Assembly (NCBI GenBank): GCA_035540495.1
Contig: DATLGL010000004.1
Span: 3,211-67,210 of the forward strand
DNA length: 64,000 nucleotides
Direction of reading: 5' to 3'
Origin: DASVEG01 sp035540495
GTDB taxonomy: Bacteria; Actinomycetota; Acidimicrobiia; Acidimicrobiales; CADCTF01
Shown here one piece after another: positions 8,478-16,252 of this stretch; the stretch's first letter is position 1, and each line of letters opens with the position of its first letter. The translations under genes were made by a program, and so were the position numbers. Below the pieces are notes generated by a model. It was not told the DNA's origin. It did no database searches and saw only the letters and a program-made list of their open reading frames with translations.

Positions 8478-9557
8478 ATGTCAGATCCGTCGCGCTCGAT
8501 CACCGGAGGCGTCGACACCCACAAGGACTTCTACGTTGCCGCCGCGATCGACGGGCTCGGCCGCATCCTCGGCACCGAGCAGTTCCCCACGACGCCACGC
8601 GGCTATCGCCGGCTACTGCGCTGGCTGCGCCGCTTCGGGGACGTCGTCGCTGTCGGCGTTGAGGGCACCGGCGCGTGGGGCGCTGGTCTTGCGCGCTACC
8701 TGACGGCCGAGGGCGTGCGGGTGGTGGAGGTCGACCGCCCGAACCGCCAGCGGCGTAGGCGGCGCGGCAAGTCCGATCCCGCCGATGCCGAGGCCGCCGC
8801 TCGAGCAGTGCTGGCGGGCGATCAGACCGGAACCCCGAAGGCCGCGACCGGCATGGTCGAGGCGATTCGCCTGGTGCGCGTCGCCCGCCGCAGCGCCATG
8901 AAGGCCCGCACGCAGGCAGCAAACCAGATCCACTCGGTGATCGACACTGCGCCGGAGGAGCTGCGCGGCCAGCTGCTCGGACTTCGCGAGAACGAGAGGA
9001 TCGCCAAATGCTCGCGCCTGCGCGCCACCGATCCGACGACGCCAGCCGGTGCTGCGAAGCTGACCCTCTCGACACTCGCTCGGCGGTGGCTGGCCCTCAG
9101 TGATGAGATCAAGACGCTCGACGCCCAGCTCGAGCGGCTGGTCGAGGCCACGGCTCCCTCGCTCGTCGCCGCGAAGGGAATCGGCACCGAGACAGCGTCG
9201 ATGTTGCTCACCACCGCCGGCGACAACCCCGGCCGGCTCAGCAGCGAGCGGTCGTTCGCCGCCGTCTGCGGATCATCACCCGTCGATGCGTCCTCCGGCA
9301 GGCAACAGCGCCACCGTCTCAACCGCGGCGGCGACCGGCAAGCGAACTGTGCGCTCTACCTGATCGTCTTGAACCGGCTGTCGTGGGACCCGAGGACGAA
9401 GGCCTACATGCAACGACGACTCGCGGAGGGGAAGACGAAGAAGGAAGTCATCCGCTGCCTCAAGCGCTACGTCGCACGCGAGGTCTACAACCTCATCGCC
9501 AAGGACCTTGCGGGGCGTTCCGAAGCCGCGCAGCGACGTGTTCAACTCGCTGCTTGA
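8478..9557 (+). CDS. IS110-family transposase (DEDD RuvC-like plus Tnp20 domain)
   Basis: 359 residues. The N-terminal RuvC-like DEDD domain starts GGVDTHKDFYVAA (first Asp), has GVEGTGAWG (Glu) and ends with KSDPADAEAAARA (Asp pair). The C-terminal transposase_20 domain shows GIGTETASMLL (helix-hairpin-helix) and FAAVCGSSPVDASSG with the catalytic Ser, then RHRLNRGGDRQANCALYLI. Together these cut and rejoin DNA guided by the bridge RNA. The length is normal for the family and the gene looks intact. Start ATG 8478 follows GAGAAGGGATGG. Confidence 0.92.
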   Translation: MSDPSRSITGGVDTHKDFYVAAAIDGLGRILGTEQFPTTPRGYRRLLRWLRRFGDVVAVGVEGTGAWGAGLARYLTAEGVRVVEVDRPNRQRRRRRGKSDPADAEAAARAVLAGDQTGTPKAATGMVEAIRLVRVARRSAMKARTQAANQIHSVIDTAPEELRGQLLGLRENERIAKCSRLRATDPTTPAGAAKLTLSTLARRWLALSDEIKTLDAQLERLVEATAPSLVAAKGIGTETASMLLTTAGDNPGRLSSERSFAAVCGSSPVDASSGRQQRHRLNRGGDRQANCALYLIVLNRLSWDPRTKAYMQRRLAEGKTKKEVIRCLKRYVAREVYNLIAKDLAGRSEAAQRRVQLAA

Positions 9558-9591
9558 CACCTATAGGAGCTTCGGCTCGGCGTGCGCGATC

Positions 9592-9606
9592 TCGCGACCG
9601 AACGCC
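9592..9606 (+). repeat. Array repeat box B, right half of the IS110-split copy
   Basis: TCGCGACCGAACGCC, very close to box B at 24755 (GCGCGACCGAACGC). It lies about 22 nt beyond the IS110 right end. Confidence 0.55.
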
Positions 9607-9626
9607 TGGCCTGATTCGGCGCAGCG

Positions 9627-10289
9627 CTACTGCGTCGCCAGATCGAGGACCGCCAGGCATGGTCCCAGGCCGAGGATCTCGATGTCGTTGCGGCGGTGTG
9701 CCTCCCACATCTCCCTGGTCATTACGTACCGATGCATGAGCGCCATGCCGCTGGGGCGCGCAGCGAGCATGGTTCCGTTCGGCTGGTAGCCGAGCGAGCG
9801 TGACACGCCGTTTGACTCAACGTTGTCAGCGAACGCTTCGCTCTCCGCTCGCAGAGCACCCAGCCCCCCAAACGCGAGGTGGAGAACCGCCGATCGCATC
9901 TCCTTGCCGATTCCTTTGCCGTGGTGTTCGAGCAACAGCACGGAGAACGAGCTGACGGTGCGCAACACCTTGAAGCTGTCGGCGGTGATGTTCTGCTGTC
10001 CGACGACGACGCCGTCCACCAGGACCGCGAACGACAGGTGCCACCACTCCGGAGACGTGCGGGAGCGAGCGCGCCACTCGCCCGTGAGCGCGGCCCACTC
10101 CGCCTTCGGGGAAACCATGTAGAACGACGACTCACCGTCGACCCACTCGTAGCCCGCGCGCGCGACGTCTCTGCTTCGAAAGCGCGCGAGCTCGCTCAGG
10201 AGGCCGTCGTCGGCGTATCGCAGGGTGACCGCCGGGGTCCGGACTTCGAGGTTGAAGAAGGGCCAAACGTTGACGTCTGTCTCTGTCAC
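9627..10289 (-). CDS. GNAT-family N-acetyltransferase (RimJ/RimL-like)
   Basis: 220 residues from GTG at 10289, preceded by a good GGAGG site 6-8 nt upstream. The acetyl-CoA loop is GKGIGKEMRSAVLHLAF, following the beta-4 strand SVLLLEHHG, and the C-terminal half has AFADNVESNGVSRSLGYQPNG, the segment by which Rim-type enzymes hold the fold. The N-terminal part (VWPFFNLEVRTPAVTLR) also resembles Rim-like acetyltransferases. Substrate unknown. The long upstream extension of this frame is not protein-like. The right-hand side carries an intact array repeat. Confidence 0.82.
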   Translation of the reverse strand: MTETDVNVWPFFNLEVRTPAVTLRYADDGLLSELARFRSRDVARAGYEWVDGESSFYMVSPKAEWAALTGEWRARSRTSPEWWHLSFAVLVDGVVVGQQNITADSFKVLRTVSSFSVLLLEHHGKGIGKEMRSAVLHLAFGGLGALRAESEAFADNVESNGVSRSLGYQPNGTMLAARPSGMALMHRYVMTREMWEAHRRNDIEILGLGPCLAVLDLATQ

Positions 10290-10342
10290 GTCTCCAGCCT
10301 CCCCACACGTCGGCGCCCTCACCAGTGAATAGCTGGAGGGTG

Positions 10343-10387
10343 TCCCCGAACGACGGATCGGGTCTCCATCATGCGCGACAGAACTGC
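10343..10387 (+). repeat. Array repeat, boxes A and B
   Basis: Box A TCCCCGAACGACGG (10343-10356), box B GCGCGACAGAACTGC (10373-10387), offset 30 nt. A hairpin CCCGA-ACGACGGA-TCGGG spans box A. The following stretch to 10587 shows no convincing gene. Confidence 0.65.
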
Positions 10388-10587
10388 GAGCGAGGTGTAC
10401 AGGGCGGGCAACGCTCTCTACGCCTCGCATGTACAGCCTGGCCAGGGATTGGTGCCTGGCTGTCGGGGAGCAAGAGGGGAGCGGATGCGAGCCGCCGAAC
10501 CGCCGAGCAGGGGTGCCCTCGTAGCCGACTTCCAGGCAGTGGACGGGGCTATTCAGTGGGCGAAGTATCGGGCTGTTCGCTGCCTCT

Positions 10588-10776
10588 TTATCGTCTCGAG
10601 GCGGTGACTGCGACCCATGCGAGGGCGACCGTTGGCGCGAAGAAGATGCCAACCGACATGAGAGCAAGGGCGGTGACGCCGGTGAGGCTGGCTGCCGTGA
10701 CAATGGTCGACCACTCAGAGGCCACGATCACGGACAGCAGCGCGACCAGAGCCGGTACCGCGAGGATGAACAGCAC
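10588..10776 (-). CDS. Small two-helix membrane protein
   Basis: 62 residues, start GTG at 10776 with GGAGG 9 nt upstream. Two membrane helices of about 20 residues each (LFILAVPALVALLSVIVA and a second ending in LAWVAVTA) joined by a short turn. No family recognised. The strong ribosome-binding site and clean hydrophobic pattern support a real gene, despite the short length. Confidence 0.55.
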   Translation of the reverse strand: MLFILAVPALVALLSVIVASEWSTIVTAASLTGVTALALMSVGIFFAPTVALAWVAVTASRR

Positions 10777-10878
10777 CGCTCGGCCCTCCGTCGAGACGAG
10801 TGAGACTTGGGTCGAAGGATGATGGTTCGGTCGAGCAGCTGTTCACCGGGGGCGACGCGGCGATCGATGCAGGCACGA

Positions 10879-11229
10879 TCAGGTCTCGCTGGACGTGTGT
10901 TCGATGAGGCCCAAGGTGATGTCGTCAGGGGTGGTGACCGTCGCGACCTTGGTGCCCGGAGCCACCTGCGTCGGCTCGCTCGCGAGGGTGGCACCGGCCC
11001 GCCGGACCTCGGTGAGCGCTGCTCTGAGATCGGGCACGTGGATGTGGGCGACGGCACCGACCGACGAGTGGGGCCTCTGTGGTGTGAGGCCGATCTCGAA
11101 CCCTGCGACGTTGAAGCCGACGTAGTAGGGCTGGTCGGTGTGAGGTTCGACACCGAGGAGGGCGATGTGGATCGCCTTGGCGGTCGCGATGTCGGTGACG
11201 GTGTAGACGATGTTCTCGACGTTGTTCAT
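10879..11229 (-). CDS. VOC-family protein
   Basis: 116 residues, a single VOC module pair: N-terminal VENIVYTVTDIATAKAIHIALLG and central YYVGFNVAGFEIGLTP, C-terminal VTTPDDITLGLIEH. The usual metal ligands His/Glu are only partly kept (the first strand ends in YTVTD rather than a His), so it may bind a ligand without catalysis. Located upstream of and divergent to the ECF sigma gene across a 91-nt spacer. Confidence 0.75.
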   Translation of the reverse strand: MNNVENIVYTVTDIATAKAIHIALLGVEPHTDQPYYVGFNVAGFEIGLTPQRPHSSVGAVAHIHVPDLRAALTEVRRAGATLASEPTQVAPGTKVATVTTPDDITLGLIEHTSSET

Positions 11230-11320
11230 GCCCTTGTGACGTGTGCCGGCGGAGCGATGTGACGGTCGCTATCCCGTGTCACGATCGGGGCGTGGCGAAC
11301 GTCAGCAGGGTGTGACCGAG

Positions 11321-12169
11321 ATGGACCTTTCCGCACTCGAAGACGAGCGTCCCCGGCTGGTCGCCCTCGCGACGCGGATCCTCGGCTCCGCAGCGGAGGC
11401 CGACGACGTGGTCCAGGAGGCTTCGCTGCGCCTGTCCGCGACGGACGGGATCGACGACCCGCCGGCGTGGCTGACCACGGTCGTCACCCGGCTGTGCCTG
11501 GATCTGCTCCGCAAGCAGGCGACTCGGTCGAGGTATGAAGCGACTGCGTCCTCGGCGGCCGGTCGCGATCCGCTCGACCCCGAGGCCGATGCCCTGGTCG
11601 CTGATCGCGTGGGGACGGCGATGACGGTGGTGCTCGACACCCTCGGGCCGGCCGAACGGGCGACGTTCGTCCTCCATGATGTGTTCGGCTACCCGTTCGA
11701 CGAGATCAGTGCCGTGCTCGGCCGCTCCGATACGGCGGTGCGCCAGCTCGCCAGTCGAGCACGGCGCAAAGTGCAGGGCGCGTCCGAACCGCCCTCGGAG
11801 CGGGCCGGGCGGGCCGAGAACCAGCGGCTGGTGGGAGCGTTCCTCGACGCGGCCCGGGGTGGAGACGTGACGACGCTGCTGCAGCTGCTGGCGCCGGACG
11901 CTGTCATGCACGCCGATCGCGTCGGCCAGCAGATGGGCGCGCCATCCAGCTTCGACGGTGCGGCGGCCGTCGCGGCTCGGTTCGACGGAGCTCAGGGTGC
12001 GGCGCCGGCGACCATCGACGGCGAACCCGGAGCCGCTTGGATCGCCGGCTCGACGGTCAGGGTCGCCTTCGCGTTCCACGTCGAGGACGGGTTGGTGCGC
12101 GAGATCGAACTGATCGCCGACCCCGAGGTGCTCGCCACGATGGATGTCGTTGCGGTCCGGTGGAGCTGA
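11321..12169 (+). CDS. ECF RNA polymerase sigma factor with SnoaL-like C-terminus
   Basis: 282 residues. Region 2 is visible as ALATRILGSAAEADDVVQEA, region 4 as LGPAERATFVLHDVFGYPFDEISAVLGRSD... with its helix-turn-helix. A C-terminal extension from about residue 175 (NQRLVGAFLDAARGGDVTTL) has the NTF2/SnoaL-like fold seen in ECF41-like sigma factors, where it tunes activity in place of an anti-sigma. No anti-sigma gene is adjacent. ATG at 11321 is chosen; GTG at 11312 is possible. The next gene starts within its stop region. Confidence 0.85.
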   Translation: MDLSALEDERPRLVALATRILGSAAEADDVVQEASLRLSATDGIDDPPAWLTTVVTRLCLDLLRKQATRSRYEATASSAAGRDPLDPEADALVADRVGTAMTVVLDTLGPAERATFVLHDVFGYPFDEISAVLGRSDTAVRQLASRARRKVQGASEPPSERAGRAENQRLVGAFLDAARGGDVTTLLQLLAPDAVMHADRVGQQMGAPSSFDGAAAVAARFDGAQGAAPATIDGEPGAAWIAGSTVRVAFAFHVEDGLVREIELIADPEVLATMDVVAVRWS

Positions 12170-12648
12170 GGGTGAGGTTCCGCGCCGAGGTTGAACCGAA
12201 CGAGCCAATGAGGGGACTCGAGGTCCCTGCTGATGTCGTCGAGGCGCTCGGTGACGGCAAGCGACCGCGCGTCACCGTCACGCTCAACGGACACTCGTGG
12301 AGCACGAGGATCGCGATCATGCGCGGACGCCACCTGGTCGGGCTCAGCAACGCTCACCGCGCCGCCACTGGTGTCGTCGTGGGCGAGCATGTCGACGTCG
12401 AGGTCGAACTCGACACCGAGCCGGTGACCGTCGAGGAGCCTGCTGACCTTGCGAGCGCCCTCGCCACGGACCGACTCGCGCGAGCCGCCTATGACCGGCT
12501 CACCTCGAACCGGCGCAAGCAGCACGTGCGCATGATCGAGGACGCGAAGCGCCCAGAGACACGCGCTCGGCGGATCAACAAGCTCATGGATCAGCTACGA
12601 CAAGACCACGCCGAACGCCCTTCGCCAGCGGACCCCGACCAGGGCTGA
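12160..12648 (+). CDS. DUF1905/YdeI-like protein
   Basis: About 162 residues. The N-terminal DUF1905 beta-barrel is seen as RFRAEVEP...GLEVPADVVEALGDGKRPRVTVTLNG, and the C-terminal YdeI/OmpD-associated helical part as ALATDRLARAAYDRLTSNRR followed by IEDAKRPETRARRI. The family's role is unclear (one member has been tied to bacteriocin protection in Salmonella). The GTG start overlaps the sigma factor stop by 10 nt, suggesting coupled translation. It is followed by a strong hairpin at 12687-12714. Confidence 0.75.
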   Translation: MELRVRFRAEVEPNEPMRGLEVPADVVEALGDGKRPRVTVTLNGHSWSTRIAIMRGRHLVGLSNAHRAATGVVVGEHVDVEVELDTEPVTVEEPADLASALATDRLARAAYDRLTSNRRKQHVRMIEDAKRPETRARRINKLMDQLRQDHAERPSPADPDQG

Positions 12649-12686
12649 CGCACAGGAGAATGCCGGATCTTCTGCGGCCTCGACCC

Positions 12687-12714
12687 GATCCGCGACGCGT
12701 CGGTGTCGCGGATC
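12687..12714 (+). terminator. Perfect 10-bp hairpin after the DUF1905 gene
   Basis: GATCCGCGAC, 8-nt loop GCGTCGGT, GTCGCGGATC. No T-run follows, so this is either a Rho-independent-like stop typical of high-GC hosts, or a structured variant of the array repeat: the preceding CGACCCGATC at 12681 matches the start of box A. Confidence 0.5.
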
Positions 12715-12785
12715 CGGTGATCCTGCGCGCTCCGCTGTGGAGCGCTCCCCGTGGCACCGCTCATGCAGGCGCCCCGGATGTTGTG

Positions 12786-13172
12786 TCAGCGGGAACGCCA
12801 CCACGACACCGCCGCCACAACTGCGGCGAGTGGGACACCTGCGACCCATCCCCAGAGGAAGATGAGAGCCGAAGTGGAAGAGTCGTTGCTCGCGAAGGCG
12901 GTCCACATGCCAGCGATACCGGCAGCGAGAACGACACAGCAAACGACGACGGCGTGGCGCTGCATCGGACCGAGCGCCAGCACGAGGCACATCGGACCGA
13001 AGTACAGAAGCCCTAAGCCTGCTGCGTTGAGCGGATCGATCCTCGACCACGCATCTGAGAAGGTGGTCGCTGACACTCCGGCCGCCGTCGACGTGACGAC
13101 GGCAACGGCAAAGTAGGCGGCCAGACGTGCGATACCCGGGACGGGCTTGGCGGGCGCGGCGAGGATCGTCAT
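12786..13172 (-). CDS. Membrane protein, four predicted helices
   Basis: 128 residues from ATG at 13172, with a GGGGAGC site upstream. Hydrophobic segments lie near 14-34, 50-66, 72-92 and 103-122. No family recognised, no lipobox. Ends WWRSR. Function unknown. One of several small membrane proteins in the array. Confidence 0.6.
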   Translation of the reverse strand: MTILAAPAKPVPGIARLAAYFAVAVVTSTAAGVSATTFSDAWSRIDPLNAAGLGLLYFGPMCLVLALGPMQRHAVVVCCVVLAAGIAGMWTAFASNDSSTSALIFLWGWVAGVPLAAVVAAVSWWRSR

Positions 13173-13192
13173 GCGGAGAAGGTGCTCCCCTG

Positions 13193-13537
13193 GGGCCGGC
13201 TGAGATATCCGGGGTTGCCCCCAAACCCCAGCCGGTGCGGAGTCTCGTTGAACCCACGCATCGGATCGACACGTCGCCGCTCTGTAGGGGGCTCGCAAGG
13301 CACCTGACAGAGTTGCGAAAGCGGCTGGTCAGTGTGTTGCCGCTCCGGTTCCTGGGAGCAGGACGGGAGCAGCTGATAACGCCGGATAGCGGCGGCGCCC
13401 GACTAACAACACGCCCCACATCCCTGGCCACAACCTGCTGCTCAGGCGCAGGTTCTGGCCAAAGATGGGACCACCGTGGCCCGTGTGCCGCACGCGCCGA
13501 ACGGCGCGTCGCGAGCCGACGCGGCGATGATGCAGCC
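13193..13537. other. Gene-free spacer with an imperfect hairpin and array-repeat variant
   Basis: About 345 nt without a convincing gene. At about 13198-13243 CCGGCTG and CAGCCGG flank GGGGTTG and CAAACCCC, a long imperfect hairpin with a bulge, somewhat like folded recombination sites. A 19-nt repeat variant sits at 13493. Confidence 0.4.
13493..13511 (+). repeat. Array repeat variant (palindromic)
   Basis: CGCGCCGAACGGCGCGTCG, identical over 19 nt to 14744-14762. It shares CCGAACG.CG.GTCG with box A at 17305. The core GCGCCGAACGGCGC can fold as a tight hairpin. Confidence 0.5.
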
Positions 13538-13915
13538 GTGGGAGTTCCGCGCTTCACCGGTTTCAGCATCGCCTCAACCGATCCCCACGCGACGGTTGAG
13601 TTCTATCGGGCGATGGGCTTCGAGGTTCAGGAAGACACCCACGGCGGCGGCCGTTCGTGCGTCGACGCACCGAACCAGCACTTCGATGTCGATGATGTTC
13701 AGGCCGTTCCGCAGTGGAACACCGGTAGCCGGGGTCCGGGCGTCTCGATCGGCTTCGAGGTCGACGGCCGCGACGAAGTCGATGAGCTGGTCGAGCGGCT
13801 TGCGTCGCTTGGACACCGCGTCCAGCAGCCGCCTTTCGATGCGCCTTGGGGACGCCGATTCGCGGTCGTCGAAGATCCCAACGGCACGCCCGTCGGACTG
13901 ATGAGCGCTCACTAG
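13538..13915 (+). CDS. VOC-family protein
   Basis: 125 residues from GTG at 13538. Both modules are clear: FTGFSIASTDPHATVEFYRAMG at the start, and RRFAVVEDPNGTPVGLM at the end, the common DPDGN-type turn. A bleomycin-resistance/glyoxalase-like dimer is expected. Ligand unknown. It starts 26 nt after the 13493 repeat and is followed 15 nt later by a degenerate copy (GTACCGAACG, 13931-13940). Confidence 0.82.
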   Translation: MGVPRFTGFSIASTDPHATVEFYRAMGFEVQEDTHGGGRSCVDAPNQHFDVDDVQAVPQWNTGSRGPGVSIGFEVDGRDEVDELVERLASLGHRVQQPPFDAPWGRRFAVVEDPNGTPVGLMSAH

Positions 13916-14025
13916 CCACCCAGACTCCGGGTACCGAACGCGCGATCGCGACTCCATCGCGCAGGCGTCGTGGACGCGACAACAACTGCGCTCCGCGAGG
14001 CCCAGGCCGGTCCGGCTAGGTCGTC

Positions 14026-14703
14026 TCATTTGAGGGCGAGGACGTCGATCCACATCACGTGGCCCTGACGGTGGAGGAAGCTGTCGATGACGAACCCGGC
14101 GTCGATGAGTGCGGCGTGCAGAGCGTTCTCGTCGTGGTTGGCGAACCACCGGTCGAGCTGAGCGGAGCTCCTCGGTCCACGTTCGGGCGCGTACGGCACA
14201 ACTTCAAGACCTTCGGTTCCTCCTGAAGAGGTGGTAAGGGCCAGCGCTCCTGCCGGCTCGAGAACGCGATGCCACTCGCGCAGCGTTGCGCCGAGCAGCG
14301 GCGATGGCACGTGCAGCAGCGATGCAGCGCTCCAGACTCCGCGGACCGATGAACTCGCGATTGGCAGCGATGTGAGGTCCGCCTCAACTGCGGGTCCCCG
14401 GGCGGCCGTCTTGGCAGCCATTGTTGGTGAGCGGTCGACCCCGACAGCGGTACAGCCTCGCGACCTGAACCAGGCGACGTCTCGGCCCGGCCCGCAGCCA
14501 AGGTCGAGGATGATGCCACCGCCATCGATGTGAGCGACGAGCCATTCGCGGAGCTGCGCGACAGCAGGTGAAGCGGTGAGAGTCGACTGCTCGTACTCGC
14601 TCGCGATGCGGTCGTACGTCTTCGCTGTCTGCTTCTGCAGATGCCAAGGATCCGTCACCTCATCAGTTTCGAGCGATGACTCCGGTCGCTCCAGTCCGCT
14701 CAT
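14026..14703 (-). CDS. Class I SAM-dependent methyltransferase
   Basis: 225 residues. Motif I is ILDLGCGPGRDVAWF, followed by motif II GVDRSPTMAAKTAARGP and an acidic VEADLTSLPIASSSVRGVW segment, then a helix and HVPSPLLGATLREWHRVLEPAGALALTTS. This is the ubiE/methyltransf_11 fold. N-terminal KTYDRIASEYEQST suggests a small-molecule methyltransferase. Acceptor unknown. Start at 14703 is uncertain; internal starts exist. Confidence 0.85.
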   Translation of the reverse strand: MSGLERPESSLETDEVTDPWHLQKQTAKTYDRIASEYEQSTLTASPAVAQLREWLVAHIDGGGIILDLGCGPGRDVAWFRSRGCTAVGVDRSPTMAAKTAARGPAVEADLTSLPIASSSVRGVWSAASLLHVPSPLLGATLREWHRVLEPAGALALTTSSGGTEGLEVVPYAPERGPRSSAQLDRWFANHDENALHAALIDAGFVIDSFLHRQGHVMWIDVLALK

Positions 14704-14743
14704 ATCGCACGCACCGAACCGCGTCCGGGTGCGACTTCATCGC

Positions 14744-14762
14744 CGCGCCGAACGGCGCGTCG
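14744..14762 (+). repeat. Array repeat variant (palindromic)
   Basis: Second 19-nt copy of CGCGCCGAACGGCGCGTCG. Another related hairpin, GCACC-GAACCGCGTCC-GGGTGC region, lies just left at 14711. The spacer to 14949 shows nothing else. Confidence 0.5.
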
Positions 14763-14949
14763 GGAGCGCACGTTCTGTACGCCTCGGTGGTGCCCCGGAT
14801 CGCCGACTCGGGCGCGCTCGCGGCCGCAAGCAGGACTCGCCCGAGCGTGGCACACAATTCGGCGCGTGTACGCGCCGCTCTGGCCAAGTCGGGCGCGGAG
14901 CGAAGCGGATACGGGAGTGACTGGTCGCAGCGTCGTAGCGTCCGGGCCT

Positions 14950-16164
14950 GTGGCCGTAGCGCACCTGGTTGTCGTCAGCGACGAAGGAGGTGTCGCAGTT
15001 GTTAATGGGCGACTACCGATGGTTCCGACTAGTGAACTGTTGTCTGCAGGCACGACTCTCGGGGTCCCCTTGGCGATCGTGCGCACGGTCAGCCGATTGG
15101 GCGACGATCGCGTCGTCCTGGCGGAGTGCGTCGGTTCTCCGGACAGCGATGACATCGATTGGGTTGACCCCTCCAGGGTTCGGGTCACCAGCGTCGACCT
15201 CGGTAGCGCGATCGCGGCAGCTTGCCGTCCGGACGATGACACGCCTCGCGCAGCATGGATGGTTCGCGGCTGGTTGAACAAGGCCCTGGACGAGGTCGCC
15301 GAGCAGCACGGTCGGGTCACGAGCTTTCGGCAGCTCAAGCACTGGGCGCTTTCGGCCGTCGTTCACGTCGTTACAGAGACTGCCGATGTAGTCCTGAAAC
15401 AGGTCCCGCCGCAGCTTGCCGCCGAAGGTCCGGTGACGGCGCTGCTCGCGGACCTCGGCCCTGGTGCGGTCCCTACGGTCCTCACCGCCGACAGTGACCG
15501 ATTCGTCATGGAGACCTTCGGCGGAACCGAGGGGTCGGTCGAGGCCGACGGACTCGAGGCGCTGGCCTCGCTCCAGCAGACCGCAACGGCGCACTGCGAT
15601 CGGCTCTTTGCCGTGGGTTGCCGAACCCAGACGGCGAGCGCGCTCGCACTCGACATCGCAGCGCTGCTCGCCCGGGAGGACGTGCTCTTCGAAAGGACTT
15701 GGCAGCTGTCGACAACCGACGGTCGGCGGCCGACTCGATACCTAGAGCCCGAGGACGTCGCTCATCTCCGCGGGCAACTCGACCGGATCGCCGCCGACGC
15801 CCATCGTCTAGACCGGTCTGCCCCCACCACCATCGTCCATGGCGACTTCCACCCGTTCAACGTCGCCCGTGTCGACGATCGCACCGTCATCCTGGACTGG
15901 GGGGCCGCCTTTCTCGGCGACCCTCGCGCGGATCTGCCAACGTGGCGGCAGCTCGCCCCCAGCGACGCTGGCGTGGATGACTACCTTGCCAAGTGGAACA
16001 CGAGCGTCGACGACTGGGACCAGGTTGTTTACGCCGCGTACCTGATGAACGCACTGACGTGCGCAACGCTTGCAGACGCCGTCCTCGACGAATCCGCACG
16101 CAAGGACTGGAGCGCCGGCGTCCAGAAGCGCCTCATTGAGGCTCTCGAGCTCATGGGGAGGTAG
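14950..16164 (+). CDS. Aminoglycoside phosphotransferase-fold (APH) protein
   Basis: 404 residues from GTG at 14950. The kinase core is in the C-terminal two thirds: VVLKQVPP (ATP-lysine region, near 150), VHGDFHPFNV (Brenner motif with catalytic Asp) and VILDWGAAFLGDP (metal-binding Asp). The N-terminal 100 residues (HLVVVSDEGGVAVV...) look like an extra, perhaps degenerate NUDIX-like domain. It could phosphorylate an aminoglycoside, a sugar, or another small molecule. No array repeat is seen between this gene and the next. Confidence 0.82.
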   Translation: MAVAHLVVVSDEGGVAVVNGRLPMVPTSELLSAGTTLGVPLAIVRTVSRLGDDRVVLAECVGSPDSDDIDWVDPSRVRVTSVDLGSAIAAACRPDDDTPRAAWMVRGWLNKALDEVAEQHGRVTSFRQLKHWALSAVVHVVTETADVVLKQVPPQLAAEGPVTALLADLGPGAVPTVLTADSDRFVMETFGGTEGSVEADGLEALASLQQTATAHCDRLFAVGCRTQTASALALDIAALLAREDVLFERTWQLSTTDGRRPTRYLEPEDVAHLRGQLDRIAADAHRLDRSAPTTIVHGDFHPFNVARVDDRTVILDWGAAFLGDPRADLPTWRQLAPSDAGVDDYLAKWNTSVDDWDQVVYAAYLMNALTCATLADAVLDESARKDWSAGVQKRLIEALELMGR

Positions 16165-16252
16165 GGAACGAAGCGCGAGTCGCCGAGTCGCGCCTCATGC
16201 CACGCCCTTCCTGGGAGCCAGCGACCTTGTGTAACCATCCTCCGACTGCCTC

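Larger units (their letters stand above)
8211..9569 (+). mobile_element. IS110-family insertion sequence
   Basis: A DEDD transposase with a roughly 265-nt non-coding left end and a very short right end, the layout of the IS110 subgroup. No inverted repeats or target duplications are expected. The limits are inferred. An AG dinucleotide follows the left flank (8211-8212) and also lies at the right end (9568-9569), and could be the shared core. The element sits inside an array repeat, between box A (8198-8210) and box B (9592-9606). The limits are uncertain by several bases. Confidence 0.65.

Noticed and set aside
14663..14887. Minus-strand peptide across the 14744 repeat
   Set aside because: It overlaps the methyltransferase start and runs through the repeat palindrome; composition is spacer-like.
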